Origin: Gallionellaceae bacterium
GTDB taxonomy: Bacteria; Pseudomonadota; Gammaproteobacteria; Burkholderiales; Gallionellaceae
Reading direction: 5' to 3'
Length of the DNA stretch: 15,696 nt
Assembly: GCA_003151655.1 (NCBI GenBank)
Contig: PLYB01000353.1
Location: 1-15,696 of the forward strand
Shown here: in pieces, positions 1 through 7,254 of the stretch
Numbering within the stretch: position 1 is the first letter of the stretch
How the letters are laid out: each line of letters begins with the position of its first letter
Translations under genes and position numbers: made by a program
Notes under the pieces: model-generated
Database searches by the model: none
Seen by the model: only the letters and a program-made list of their open reading frames with translations
What the model was told of the DNA's origin: nothing

Positions 1-255
1 CTCATTTCTGAATTGGAAAATACTGTTAGTCGTTATATCAAAAATATCGTTATTTTTTGAAAATAGTTTCATAGCAAATTTTGAAGCTGCTTCCTCCCCC
101 TTAAATTCAAATGCATATGAACCGCCTTTGTCCATCACATTCAAATCATCTCTACTTACCCTGTAATATGCTGGCAGGGTAAAAATTATGCGGTCTTTGT
201 TTTCGTTTGAGTAATCCCTAGCTTTCTTAAATTTAACGGTAACGATTGAACTCAT
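1..255 (-). CDS. Unrecognised protein, N-terminal part, cut by the window edge
   Basis: An open frame of 85 codons runs from an ATG at 255 to the first base of the window without a stop, so the C-terminus lies outside. The protein starts MSSIVTVKFKKARDYSNENK and is soluble-looking, with mixed charge and no signal peptide or membrane segment. The start at 255 is preferred because AAAAAGGA ends about six bases upstream; another in-frame ATG at 261 sits directly against that site. The coding DNA is visibly AT-richer than most genes further right, which may point to acquired DNA, but only a fragment is seen. I do not recognise the family. Confidence 0.6.
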   Translation of the reverse strand, partial: MSSIVTVKFKKARDYSNENKDRIIFTLPAYYRVSRDDLNVMDKGGSYAFEFKGEEAASKFAMKLFSKNNDIFDITTNSIFQFRNE

Positions 256-288
256 TTTCATTCCTTTTTCAATTTGTTATGGTCATCA

Positions 289-324
289 TTGCGTCTTATG
301 CAGGTTACTTATGCATAATCGCAA
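289..324. repeat. Imperfect inverted repeat, possible operator
   Basis: Left arm TTGCGTCTTATGCA (289-302) and right arm TGCATAATCGCAA (312-324) pair with one extra base on the left, around a 9-base loop. The element also holds CTTATGCA twice (295-302 and 308-315) and a perfect 10-base palindrome, TTATGCATAA (309-318). It lies about 34 bases upstream of the start of the leftmost minus-strand gene and about 40 bases upstream of the WYL reading frame. That position suits a binding site controlling either gene, but no cognate regulator can be assigned. Confidence 0.45.
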
Positions 325-362
325 TGCGGACATGATCCAAAATCCGCATAGGGAACCAGCCG

Positions 363-941
363 TTGATTCCGCCGAACTATCCCGAGGAAACTATTGAAGC
401 TGTGCATTCCGCCTTGCTGTCCGAGCAGCAATTGGAAATCAGTTACGCATCACGAGAGCAAAGAGAAACAAAAACCTATCGAGTTCATCCGCTGGGGATT
501 GTGCAGCGCGGCGCAGTGACTTATCTGGTGGCCACGTTAAATGACTACACGGATATTCGCTTGCTCGCTGTGCATCGCATCCAGTCTGCGGAATTATTGG
601 ATAAACCGATCAAGATGCCGAAGAAGTTTGATCTGGCGAAATACATCCGCCAAGGCGCATTCGGCTTTGGTGGCAGTGATGAAATAAAACTGGTGGTGCG
701 ATTTACCATACCGGCTGTCGAACATTTGCGGGAAACACCGCTGTCACTTGATCAACAGATTGAGCCAGACAAAGCAGGCTGGTTACGCGTACATGCCACC
801 GTGCCGGACACGGCACAATTACGCTGGTGGCTGTTGGGTTTCGGGGATCAGGTGGAAGTGTTGGAACCCACTTCTTTGCGGGAAGAGTTTGTAAATACGA
901 CTCGATCACTGCATGGTATTTACCATGCGGCAACAGCGTAA
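363..941 (+). CDS. WYL-domain protein, apparently lacking its N-terminal HTH region
   Basis: WYL proteins are transcriptional regulators in which the WYL fold senses a ligand, often nucleic acid or nucleotide. Residues about 8-85 match a WYL domain (HPLGIVQRGAVTYLVATLND, then RLLAVHRIQSAEL). Residues about 105-190 match the C-terminal WCX extension (LRWWLLGFGDQVEVLEP). Family members are usually about 300-330 residues with an N-terminal winged helix; here only 192 residues are open. The start is a TTG at 363 with AGGGA eight bases before it. In-frame sequence continues upstream to a TGA at 333-335 and still looks WYL-like (IRIGNQPLIPP), suggesting a 5'-truncated or frameshifted remnant rather than a true short gene. 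Loss of the DNA-binding part would leave it non-regulatory. WYL identity is secure; functionality is doubtful. Confidence 0.75.
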   Translation: MIPPNYPEETIEAVHSALLSEQQLEISYASREQRETKTYRVHPLGIVQRGAVTYLVATLNDYTDIRLLAVHRIQSAELLDKPIKMPKKFDLAKYIRQGAFGFGGSDEIKLVVRFTIPAVEHLRETPLSLDQQIEPDKAGWLRVHATVPDTAQLRWWLLGFGDQVEVLEPTSLREEFVNTTRSLHGIYHAATA

Positions 942-966
942 GCGGGATTCGACTGCTCGCTAAGCC

Positions 967-1045
967 GTAGGCTGGTGGTGAGGCACGAACCCCAGCGTTT
1001 GATGACTGAACATGCTGGGGTTCGCGTTGCTCACCGCCAGCCTAC
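967..1045. repeat. Long near-perfect palindromic element
   Basis: Two arms of 30 bases (967-996) and 32 bases (1014-1045) are inverted copies with few mismatches, separated by a 17-base loop. The outer ends are GTAGGCTGG and CCAGCCTAC; the inner parts are GAACCCCAGC and GCTGGGGTTC. It fills the gap between the WYL reading frame and the 5'-nucleotidase gene. It resembles the dispersed palindromic repeats with GTAGG ends and AACCCCA cores found between genes in many proteobacterial genomes, and could also act as a strong hairpin terminator for the WYL reading frame, although no T-run follows. Confidence 0.75.
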
Positions 1046-1090
1046 AAAGCTTTCAGATGACCAACTCTATTATTATTTTGAAGGTAGCGC

Positions 1091-2011
1091 ATGAATATCA
1101 AAGTACAAACTATTCCTGTTGAAAAATTGGTCGTTGCCGTTTCATCACGTGCCCTATTCGATCTGGATGAAAGCCATGCCATCTTTGAAAAAGAAGGTGT
1201 GGAAGCTTACTGCAGTTATCAGATAGAGCATGAAGAAATCCCACTGCAACCCGGTGTAGCATTTAGTCTGGTGAAAAAGCTGTTGGCACTGAATGCCCGC
1301 ACGCCGGAGAATCCGCGTGTTGAAGTGATTCTGTTATCACGAAATAGTGCAGATACCGGACTTCGCATCTTCAACTCGATCCAGCATCATGGCCTCGCCA
1401 TCAGCCGTGCCGCATTTACGCGGGGTGAAAGCACGCATCCCTACATTTCATCATTTGGCGCTCACCTGTTCCTTTCTGCCGAGCCGGAAGATGTGCGCAA
1501 AGCATTGGATGCTGGATTTGCAGCAGCGACGATTCTTCCATCAGACACTGCATCGGCTGGGACGAGAAACCCAGCGCAATTGCGCATTGCCTTCGACGGC
1601 GATGCGGTGCTGTTTTCGGATGAGTCGGAACGAATCTACAAGCAGGATGGACTCGGGGCATTTGAAAACAACGAGGTGAAATCAGCCAAACAACCGCTTC
1701 CCGGTGGCCCGTTCAAAGAATTCCTTGGCATGCTGCACAAGATTCAATTGGATTATCCCGCCGATACATCGCCTATTCGAACTGCGCTCATCACCGCACG
1801 CGCTGCGCCAGCACACGAAAGAGTTATCCGCACCTTGCGTGCATGGAATATTCGTATTGATGAAGCATTATTCCTTGGTGGAATGGAAAAGAGCAAATTC
1901 TTGCAAGCATTCGGGGCGGATATTTTCTTTGATGACCAGCAGAAGCATTGCGAGTCTGCACGTCAGCATGTTGCGACAGGGCATGTGCCGCACGGCGTGG
2001 CGAACGAATAG
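1091..2011 (+). CDS. Cytosolic 5'-nucleotidase (cN-I-like, 5-nucleotidase family)
   Basis: Predicted to hydrolyse nucleoside 5'-monophosphates to nucleosides and phosphate in the cytoplasm, helping set nucleotide pools. The 306-residue length suits bacterial members of the family related to eukaryotic cytosolic 5'-nucleotidase I. Visible signatures are the N-terminal SSRALFDLDESHAIFEKEGV block (residues 19-38), a HAD-like catalytic FDGDAVLFSDESE (168-180), TALITARAAPAHERVI (231-246) and a late acidic FFDD (279-282). No signal peptide or membrane segment is seen. The ATG at 1091 has GAAGG about seven bases upstream. The gene stands alone and converges on the large metallopeptidase gene, with about 80 bases between their stops and no clear terminator. 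I see no truncation. Confidence 0.88.
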   Translation: MNIKVQTIPVEKLVVAVSSRALFDLDESHAIFEKEGVEAYCSYQIEHEEIPLQPGVAFSLVKKLLALNARTPENPRVEVILLSRNSADTGLRIFNSIQHHGLAISRAAFTRGESTHPYISSFGAHLFLSAEPEDVRKALDAGFAAATILPSDTASAGTRNPAQLRIAFDGDAVLFSDESERIYKQDGLGAFENNEVKSAKQPLPGGPFKEFLGMLHKIQLDYPADTSPIRTALITARAAPAHERVIRTLRAWNIRIDEALFLGGMEKSKFLQAFGADIFFDDQQKHCESARQHVATGHVPHGVANE

Positions 2012-2092
2012 ACGGCACTATGCAGATTCTTTATCTGACCATACCGCCAGCCGGAAAGGCGATGGACAAGTGCCAAGGCGCATGTCGCAGGG

Positions 2093-4975
2093 TTAATAGG
2101 TCGTTCCTAACAATAAATATGCCCGTTTGTCACCGCCCTGATCGAAGCCTCGTGCAACTCCCAGCGTCATTCCCAGATGAAGCATATCGTAACCGAGTAA
2201 TACTTCTGAATTCCATGCAACTCCGGCACCGGTTTTGCGTTGGAAAGTATCGCCTTGGTTCCATGCGTCGCCGCTGTCGGTAAAAATGGATAAGGAATTC
2301 TTTCCCAATCCTAGCGGGGGGACGAATGAGCCATCGTAATACAGCCCGAGCGGGATACGCCATTCCGCAGTGAGCAAGCCGAATTGGGTGCCGGTCAGCG
2401 ATGCCAGCCCCGCCGGATAGCCTCGCAACAGGTAACGCCTTCTGCCAAGATCAGTGGAGCCATCCAGCATGGCCGGAGTCTCGATCTCGCCACCCAGCGT
2501 GTAAGGATTTATGCCATCGTCCCCCTTGGCCAGCAACATACGGAGATAAAGCACATGGTTGTTACCCAGCCCGATATATTCTTTCCAATCGAGGGAAAAG
2601 GTTTTTCCTGAGTGGAAATTTATTCCTAGGAGGTCATAACTTTCGCCGCTGATTTGTACTTGCCTGCCATCGGTCTGGCTGATCGAACGCTGATAAAATT
2701 CGGTGTTGTCATAACGGGCAAGCACTCCGGTCAAGGTGTCCTGATAGATAGAATATATTCCGCCATTTTGAGTGAGTGATTGTTTGATGTGCTCGTTAGA
2801 AATACCCCCGGCAAAATACAGGCTGCTTTCCGTGCTGTTGATAGAATGATGCAGCAAAGCCTGATAGCGAATCTCATCCGAGCGATATTGCGCCGGATCG
2901 TTGTTGTTTCCGACGATGAACGATTGCTCGTTTGCGATGAGCGTTAGAGTATTGCGATAGTTGTATGAGGTATATCCGCCCAAAACATGTTGATCAAAAT
3001 AATAATAGGGCGCAGCAGTCCATTGGTGGAAGCCCAACACATCGGCTCCATACAGGGAGACTCCGGCATAGGAATTTTGATCGGCAGTGAACGCAACAAA
3101 GGGAACCCATGAACGGGGTTTGACTGTGTCCCATGCCGAATAGTCTTTAACGTTTTCATACGGTACGGGCTGATAATCAACTGTGTTGACGATAGCTTTA
3201 ACCTCGGATGCGGTGGTGGAGTAATGCGCATAGCTGGCGTTCGCGGCTGCTGGCAGCGCGCTGAGTATTTCACCCTGTGCGCTATATTCCACCAGACGAT
3301 AACTGGCATCAGGCATTGCCACGGCTTCGGAGATTCCTGAGACAGAACTGCTCAAAGTCGCAATCGTATTGTCGTCCAATCTGAGTTGGCGCAAATTCCA
3401 CACCTTGTCATGGTCGGAAGTGAAATAAACCGAGAGGCCGTCTTTGGAGAAATGCGGATGTACTTTACGATCACTGTCCAAGGTAAGTTGATGCCAGCGA
3501 CGGTCTGTTAGTGCGAATAGCTCAAGATTCCAGCCCGTGTGTTGTCGTTTTACCGCAGCGACAAGATGTTTGCTGTCCGGTGACCAAGCGATTTGTCCCA
3601 GCGTATCGCCGGGGGGCATTTCAGCCAAGTGTTCAACAGACTTTCCCTTTGCATCCAGTAAAACTAGGCGAGTAATCCCTTGCTCAAGTTGCACTGCGGC
3701 AATCTGCTGCCCATCGGAACGCCATGCCGCACGTACATATCGGCCGCAATAAGTCATGCGCTCTGGAGAAGACATGCCCGGTTTCCATTGGTACAGATCG
3801 GTGTAGAGCGAGGTGTTGTCGCAAACCTCCTGTTTGTTTAACAAGAGTCCCGCCTCATCCTGCCAATCCAGCCCCGTCACATTTTCTGCTTCAAATAGCA
3901 ACTCATTGTTTCCGTCTGCCCGGATGCGCCGTACCTGTGGGTGGGAGGATGAGTCGTCGTGGTAGTAATACAAGTCGCCATTGGCGGCAGCCGTAATCGA
4001 GCGGTTGATATAGGGCGTAGTGTAGGTCGGGAGTGCGTCTATCGACTCTTGTCTTAATTGGGCAAGTTGCGGCTCGAAACGTTGCTGTAAATATAGCTGA
4101 TATTCGCTCCATACCTCTTGGGCGGACTTGCCGAAGATTAGCCTGGATCGCTCATCCATGCGCCAGGGAATGAGATTGTCGCCGTATATCTGGATATATT
4201 TGACGACCATGTCGCGACCATAGCGTTCGCTGATGAATTTAAAAAAATACGCTCCATACAGATAGTTCTGCCCGTAGGGCCAGCGGCTGCCGCTGTATCC
4301 CTCAAAACTGAGTTCGGTCAATGAGCGCAGCCCGCGTTGCACTTCCATTCTCATGGATGCCTCATACCAGGCATTGTTCAAGCGTCCATATCCGGCGGTA
4401 TTGTCAGACTCGCCATACACGGCAAGACCTTCTGTTAGCCAACTGGGGGCGAATAATTGCGGAAAAGTCGCTACCGTCAGCAGTTCAAATGGGCGTCCTA
4501 AAATATCGCGGGCGGCTTTAGGTAAACCAAATACCATGTCGAGATGAAGGATGTGAATATATTCGTGCGTGAACACGTATTCCATCCAGGGATTTTGATC
4601 CATGATCTCACCCTCGACCGGTGTTGGCAGGTAAATATAAAACTGGTTGTAGGGCAATACTGTGGCGGCACCGTTGGAATAGTCCACATTGTCCAGAATG
4701 ACAACTTCGGTCGGCTCCTCCGGCTTCCAGCCGAGCCAGACGGTCAATTTACTGTGGACTTTCTCGGCAACTGCCCCCATTTGCTGCGCGAATTTCTGCT
4801 GCGTGGCTTCATGGTGAATGCGGAAGTGAGGAGTGGTCAGCGTTTTCCAGTTTTTGGAATAGTCAGGACGCAAATAATTCGGATCATTTGGCGTATGTGC
4901 AGTGGCAATTGTGGGCAAGCAGAAAAAAAAGACAAAGCAGAGAGAATAAAGCTGTGCTGTGAATTTCACGGACAA
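2093..4975 (-). CDS. Secreted zinc metallopeptidase / beta-propeller / outer-membrane barrel protein
   Basis: A 960-residue exported protein in three parts. Residues 1-26 form a signal peptide ending ATA. Residues about 40-300 are a gluzincin peptidase (peptidase MA-like): HEYIH (137-141) supplies two zinc ligands and the catalytic Glu, and PSWLTEGLAVYGE (177-189) supplies Glu182 as likely third ligand. Residues about 320-600 carry PD40/TolB-like propeller repeats (for example IAWSPDSKHLV, 462-472). Residues about 620-960 resemble an Omp85/D15 barrel, with FTDSGDAWN and a final Tyr typical of outer-membrane strands. It probably sits in the outer membrane with the peptidase in the periplasm; substrate unknown. 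The 4975 start is TTG; a GTG at 4969, about nine bases after AAGGGG, is an equal or better choice. It is not clearly in an operon. Confidence 0.85.
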   Translation of the reverse strand: MSVKFTAQLYSLCFVFFFCLPTIATAHTPNDPNYLRPDYSKNWKTLTTPHFRIHHEATQQKFAQQMGAVAEKVHSKLTVWLGWKPEEPTEVVILDNVDYSNGAATVLPYNQFYIYLPTPVEGEIMDQNPWMEYVFTHEYIHILHLDMVFGLPKAARDILGRPFELLTVATFPQLFAPSWLTEGLAVYGESDNTAGYGRLNNAWYEASMRMEVQRGLRSLTELSFEGYSGSRWPYGQNYLYGAYFFKFISERYGRDMVVKYIQIYGDNLIPWRMDERSRLIFGKSAQEVWSEYQLYLQQRFEPQLAQLRQESIDALPTYTTPYINRSITAAANGDLYYYHDDSSSHPQVRRIRADGNNELLFEAENVTGLDWQDEAGLLLNKQEVCDNTSLYTDLYQWKPGMSSPERMTYCGRYVRAAWRSDGQQIAAVQLEQGITRLVLLDAKGKSVEHLAEMPPGDTLGQIAWSPDSKHLVAAVKRQHTGWNLELFALTDRRWHQLTLDSDRKVHPHFSKDGLSVYFTSDHDKVWNLRQLRLDDNTIATLSSSVSGISEAVAMPDASYRLVEYSAQGEILSALPAAANASYAHYSTTASEVKAIVNTVDYQPVPYENVKDYSAWDTVKPRSWVPFVAFTADQNSYAGVSLYGADVLGFHQWTAAPYYYFDQHVLGGYTSYNYRNTLTLIANEQSFIVGNNNDPAQYRSDEIRYQALLHHSINSTESSLYFAGGISNEHIKQSLTQNGGIYSIYQDTLTGVLARYDNTEFYQRSISQTDGRQVQISGESYDLLGINFHSGKTFSLDWKEYIGLGNNHVLYLRMLLAKGDDGINPYTLGGEIETPAMLDGSTDLGRRRYLLRGYPAGLASLTGTQFGLLTAEWRIPLGLYYDGSFVPPLGLGKNSLSIFTDSGDAWNQGDTFQRKTGAGVAWNSEVLLGYDMLHLGMTLGVARGFDQGGDKRAYLLLGTTY

Positions 4976-5191
4976 GTTCCCCTTGCGGTTGGAGGCGCAT
5001 CATTTTGATCCAATGCATATTACCCGCTTTTTAGTTCGGCGGGGTAAGCTGGTAGTCGCGAAGCGAATGTTGGAAAAGTTGGAGTTAGCCCAAAGAGTTC
5101 GCTAGAACCGCGTTAGGCTACGAAGTGATATTCCCCCATTTAAAAAGGGGGAAGTTGGATGGATTTATTGGTTTATAAGCAATGCCGAAAA
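4976..5191. other. Non-coding gap with a GC-rich hairpin
   Basis: No convincing gene is seen in this stretch. At 5131-5153 TTCCCCC and GGGGGAA form a seven-pair hairpin around a nine-base A/T-rich loop, just after the stop of the 43-residue minus-strand gene. It has no following T-run, so it is a weak terminator candidate and may be a dispersed repeat. The part from 5030 to 5128 holds GTAAGCT/TAGGCTAC and GCGAAGCGAA/TTCGCTAGAA segments that look like a decayed palindromic repeat. The promoter of the metallopeptidase gene should also be here but is not obvious. Confidence 0.4.
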
Positions 5192-5323
5192 TTAGCGGTA
5201 AGCCGCGATAACTGTACCTTCGGCATCCACAACTTTCCAGGATTCATTCCCTTGTTGGGCTGGTATCTCAGCTTTGCTTCCGAGCTTGATGGATGGAATG
5301 CCTTCTACATATAGTGTGAACAT
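5192..5323 (-). CDS. Small 43-residue protein, unrecognised
   Basis: An ATG at 5323 is preceded by AAAGGAG at seven-base spacing, one of the best ribosome sites in the window, and opens a frame of 43 codons ending in TAA. The protein begins MFTLYVEGIPSIKLGSKAEI and continues with a VVDAEGTVIAAYR end. It has no membrane helix or signal peptide; alternating hydrophobic residues (FTLYVEG, WKVVDAEGTVIA) suggest a small all-beta fold. The strong translation signal and protein-like composition argue for a real gene despite its size. It diverges from the STAS operon, so the roughly 360 bases between them probably hold promoters for both. Function unknown. Confidence 0.7.
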   Translation of the reverse strand: MFTLYVEGIPSIKLGSKAEIPAQQGNESWKVVDAEGTVIAAYR

Positions 5324-5503
5324 GATTGACTCCTTTATGAATGCATGTGAGGAAGTTTATTCCCCTCATGGCAACAGCAACGCTTCGAAAAGAAGGCAAA
5401 AACTGCCCTTATTTAATTCTCAATGTTTGTTGTTTCATCTCTTTCGTCTCTATCTGTAGTGACCGAAATATTAACGCATGACGTACTCATTTCATGGGCT
5501 TAA

Positions 5504-5518
5504 TAGGGGTTTCCCCTA
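5504..5518. promoter_or_regulatory. Perfect palindrome, candidate regulator-binding site
   Basis: TAGGGG (5504-5509) and CCCCTA (5513-5518) are exact inverted copies around TTT. The site lies in the divergent region between the 43-residue gene (start 5323, minus) and the first STAS gene (start 5684, plus), about 165-180 bases from each start. Symmetry and place fit a dimeric transcription factor; a short hairpin is the alternative. The factor is not identifiable from the sequence. Confidence 0.45.
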
Positions 5519-5522
5519 GGTG

Positions 5523-5542
5523 TGTCTAGATATGTCTAGATA
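5523..5542. repeat. Tandem pair of TGTCTAGATA
   Basis: The decamer TGTCTAGATA occurs twice head to tail with no spacer, four bases after the TAGGGG/CCCCTA palindrome. Ten-base spacing places both copies on the same face of the helix, which would suit two adjacent protein-binding sites upstream of the STAS operon. Chance is not excluded. Confidence 0.5.
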
Positions 5543-5683
5543 TTCGCAGTCATATTATTGTCATGGTTATCCCTCACTATTCGGAACCTAAAATGTACTT
5601 CCTGAGTTTCTCTGAAAAATATCGAGATGATTGCCGGGGAAGCCATGAATAAATAAATGTAGTCTGTGTTGATTGGAGGTCGT

Positions 5684-6019
5684 ATGGATACCATTAATAA
5701 TACTACGCAAAAGTTGCATATCAACGTCACTGCCATAAATAATACCGCCACTATTTTTCTGAGCGGGACTTTTTCTTTCGATGCCCATCGTGAGTTTAAA
5801 GCGGCATACAGCAACCTGTTAAATAATTCGAAGATAGGCAACATCGTTGTCAATCTAGCCGCAGTGGAGTATCTGGATAGTTCGGCCTTGGGGATGTTGC
5901 TGGTGATGCGAGATCATGTGCAAGCCGCAAATAAATCATTAACTCTTTCCAGTCCCAGCCCCATAGCGGTACGCACATTTGAAATTGCCAGCTTTGATAA
6001 GGTATTCACCATCAACTGA
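5684..6019 (+). CDS. STAS-domain protein (anti-sigma factor antagonist-like), copy 1
   Basis: A 111-residue single-domain STAS protein of the SpoIIAA/RsbV type. Such proteins bind a partner kinase or effector when dephosphorylated and release it when a Ser is phosphorylated. The diagnostic YLDSSALGML lies at residues 63-72, with Ser66 in the position of the phosphorylated Ser of SpoIIAA. The chosen ATG follows GGAGG at four bases; an in-frame GTG at 5666 would add six residues but lies upstream of that site. It leads a three-gene unit with the PP2C phosphatase 69 bases downstream, its likely dephosphorylating partner. No anti-sigma kinase is adjacent. The protein is about 60% identical over 99 positions to the STAS protein at 14498-14827 by eye, showing a duplication. 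Confidence 0.9.
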   Translation: MDTINNTTQKLHINVTAINNTATIFLSGTFSFDAHREFKAAYSNLLNNSKIGNIVVNLAAVEYLDSSALGMLLVMRDHVQAANKSLTLSSPSPIAVRTFEIASFDKVFTIN

Positions 6020-6088
6020 AGCAATATTTATATCAATTGCCGGTGAATTACGCATTCATCCTGCGAAAAATATTTTGATTAGGAAAAA

Positions 6089-7204
6089 ATGAAAATACTG
6101 TTTGGTCAGACCAATGCTGTCGACCTGGATATGGTCGAAGCCTTGATGCTTTCAGAAGGGCACGAACTTATTTCGGTGAGCGACGGCAATGCCGTGATGG
6201 CTGCCATGCAGGAAAATCCGGATATGGTGTTGATGGATGCAAATTTAGCGCAGGTTAGTGGATTTGAATGTTGCCGACTCATCAAACATGATGAAAAAAA
6301 ACGCCATATACCCGTTATCTTGCTAATGTCCACACAAGACGCGACGGCATGGGCGCGCTTTTCGGAATGCAGTGCGGATGACTTTATCGAACACCCCCTT
6401 CATCCGTATGTCATCAAGGCCAAGATAAAGTTACTCTGGCATATCCAAGAGCTATACCACCGTCTTGAGGTAAGTCACCGTCATGCGGAGCAAGAGATAC
6501 GGCTTGCCAAGCATATGTTCGATACCATCACCAAACGGCAGCCAAAAGAGATTGATTTTTTGCATTTCTGGAGCTTGTCAGCGGGACATTTTTGCGGCGA
6601 TTTATTTATTTTTGAGCGCACGCCAGACGATCATTTGCACGTATTTTTGGGTGACTTTACCGGCCATGGCCTTTCGGCAGCTATGGGGGCGCTGCCGATT
6701 TCGGATATATTCTTTTCAATGACACGCAAAGGGTGTGATATCGGGAAAATTGTCGAGGAGATGAATCACAAGCTGTATGAAATTTTGCCGACTGGTAAAT
6801 TTTGCTCTGCCACTTTGCTTAGATTGGAGGCGGATTACTCCAAGCTTGAAATATGGAATGGTGGCTTGCCTCCGCTGCTGCTAGTGGATAGTCATGGCAA
6901 AATTTCCGGCAATTGCGAGTCTTTTCATTTACCGCTTGGCATTGTCGATCCCGCAGAATTAAGTTTTCAGACCAAACAGTTTGATCTGTCCGGGGTGCAT
7001 TCCGTGGTGTTGTGTAGTGACGGTTTGATCGAGGCTCAAAATGCACTCGGTGAATATTTCGGCGAAGAAAAGTTAGCTCAGATGATAGCCAGCAAGGTTA
7101 AGGGAACCAGCATCTTTAACCGGATAAAATCAAGCGTTCTCTCATTTCTGGAAGGTTTGGAGCCACATGATGACGTTTCGCTTGTGGTCATCCATATTCA
7201 CTAA
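6089..7204 (+). CDS. Receiver-domain PP2C (SpoIIE-type) serine phosphatase
   Basis: A 371-residue cytoplasmic protein. Residues 1-115 form a response-regulator receiver fold with Asp50 (VLMDAN) at the phospho-acceptor position; residues about 118-145 look like a coiled linker; residues about 150-370 are a SpoIIE/RsbU-type PP2C domain with CGDLF (Asp171), GDFTGHGLSAAMG (Asp189), CSDGLIEAQN (Asp311) and HDDVSLVV (Asp361/Asp362), the metal-binding set of an active phosphatase. The likely substrate is the phosphoserine of the adjacent STAS protein. The receiver is unusual: FGQT replaces the usual acidic pair after the first strand, and His102 replaces the conserved Lys. Unlike HsbR or SypE it has no serine-kinase domain. 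AGGA stands about five bases before the ATG. Confidence 0.9.
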   Translation: MKILFGQTNAVDLDMVEALMLSEGHELISVSDGNAVMAAMQENPDMVLMDANLAQVSGFECCRLIKHDEKKRHIPVILLMSTQDATAWARFSECSADDFIEHPLHPYVIKAKIKLLWHIQELYHRLEVSHRHAEQEIRLAKHMFDTITKRQPKEIDFLHFWSLSAGHFCGDLFIFERTPDDHLHVFLGDFTGHGLSAAMGALPISDIFFSMTRKGCDIGKIVEEMNHKLYEILPTGKFCSATLLRLEADYSKLEIWNGGLPPLLLVDSHGKISGNCESFHLPLGIVDPAELSFQTKQFDLSGVHSVVLCSDGLIEAQNALGEYFGEEKLAQMIASKVKGTSIFNRIKSSVLSFLEGLEPHDDVSLVVIHIH

Positions 7205-7254
7205 CATGAAACTTCCGCAGAGTTCCGGTTGTAGCTCGCCAGACAGGTAAAGCA

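Noticed and set aside
5131..5153. Rho-independent terminator
   Set aside because: The hairpin is stable but no T-run follows on either strand; kept only as a hairpin within the intergenic entry.
5274..5459. Plus-strand frame of 61 codons
   Set aside because: No ribosome site, and it overlaps the 43-residue minus-strand gene, which has a strong one.
5536..5853. 105-codon minus-strand frame over the start of STAS copy 1
   Set aside because: It overlaps a clear STAS gene on the other strand and its product resembles no family; an antisense shadow.
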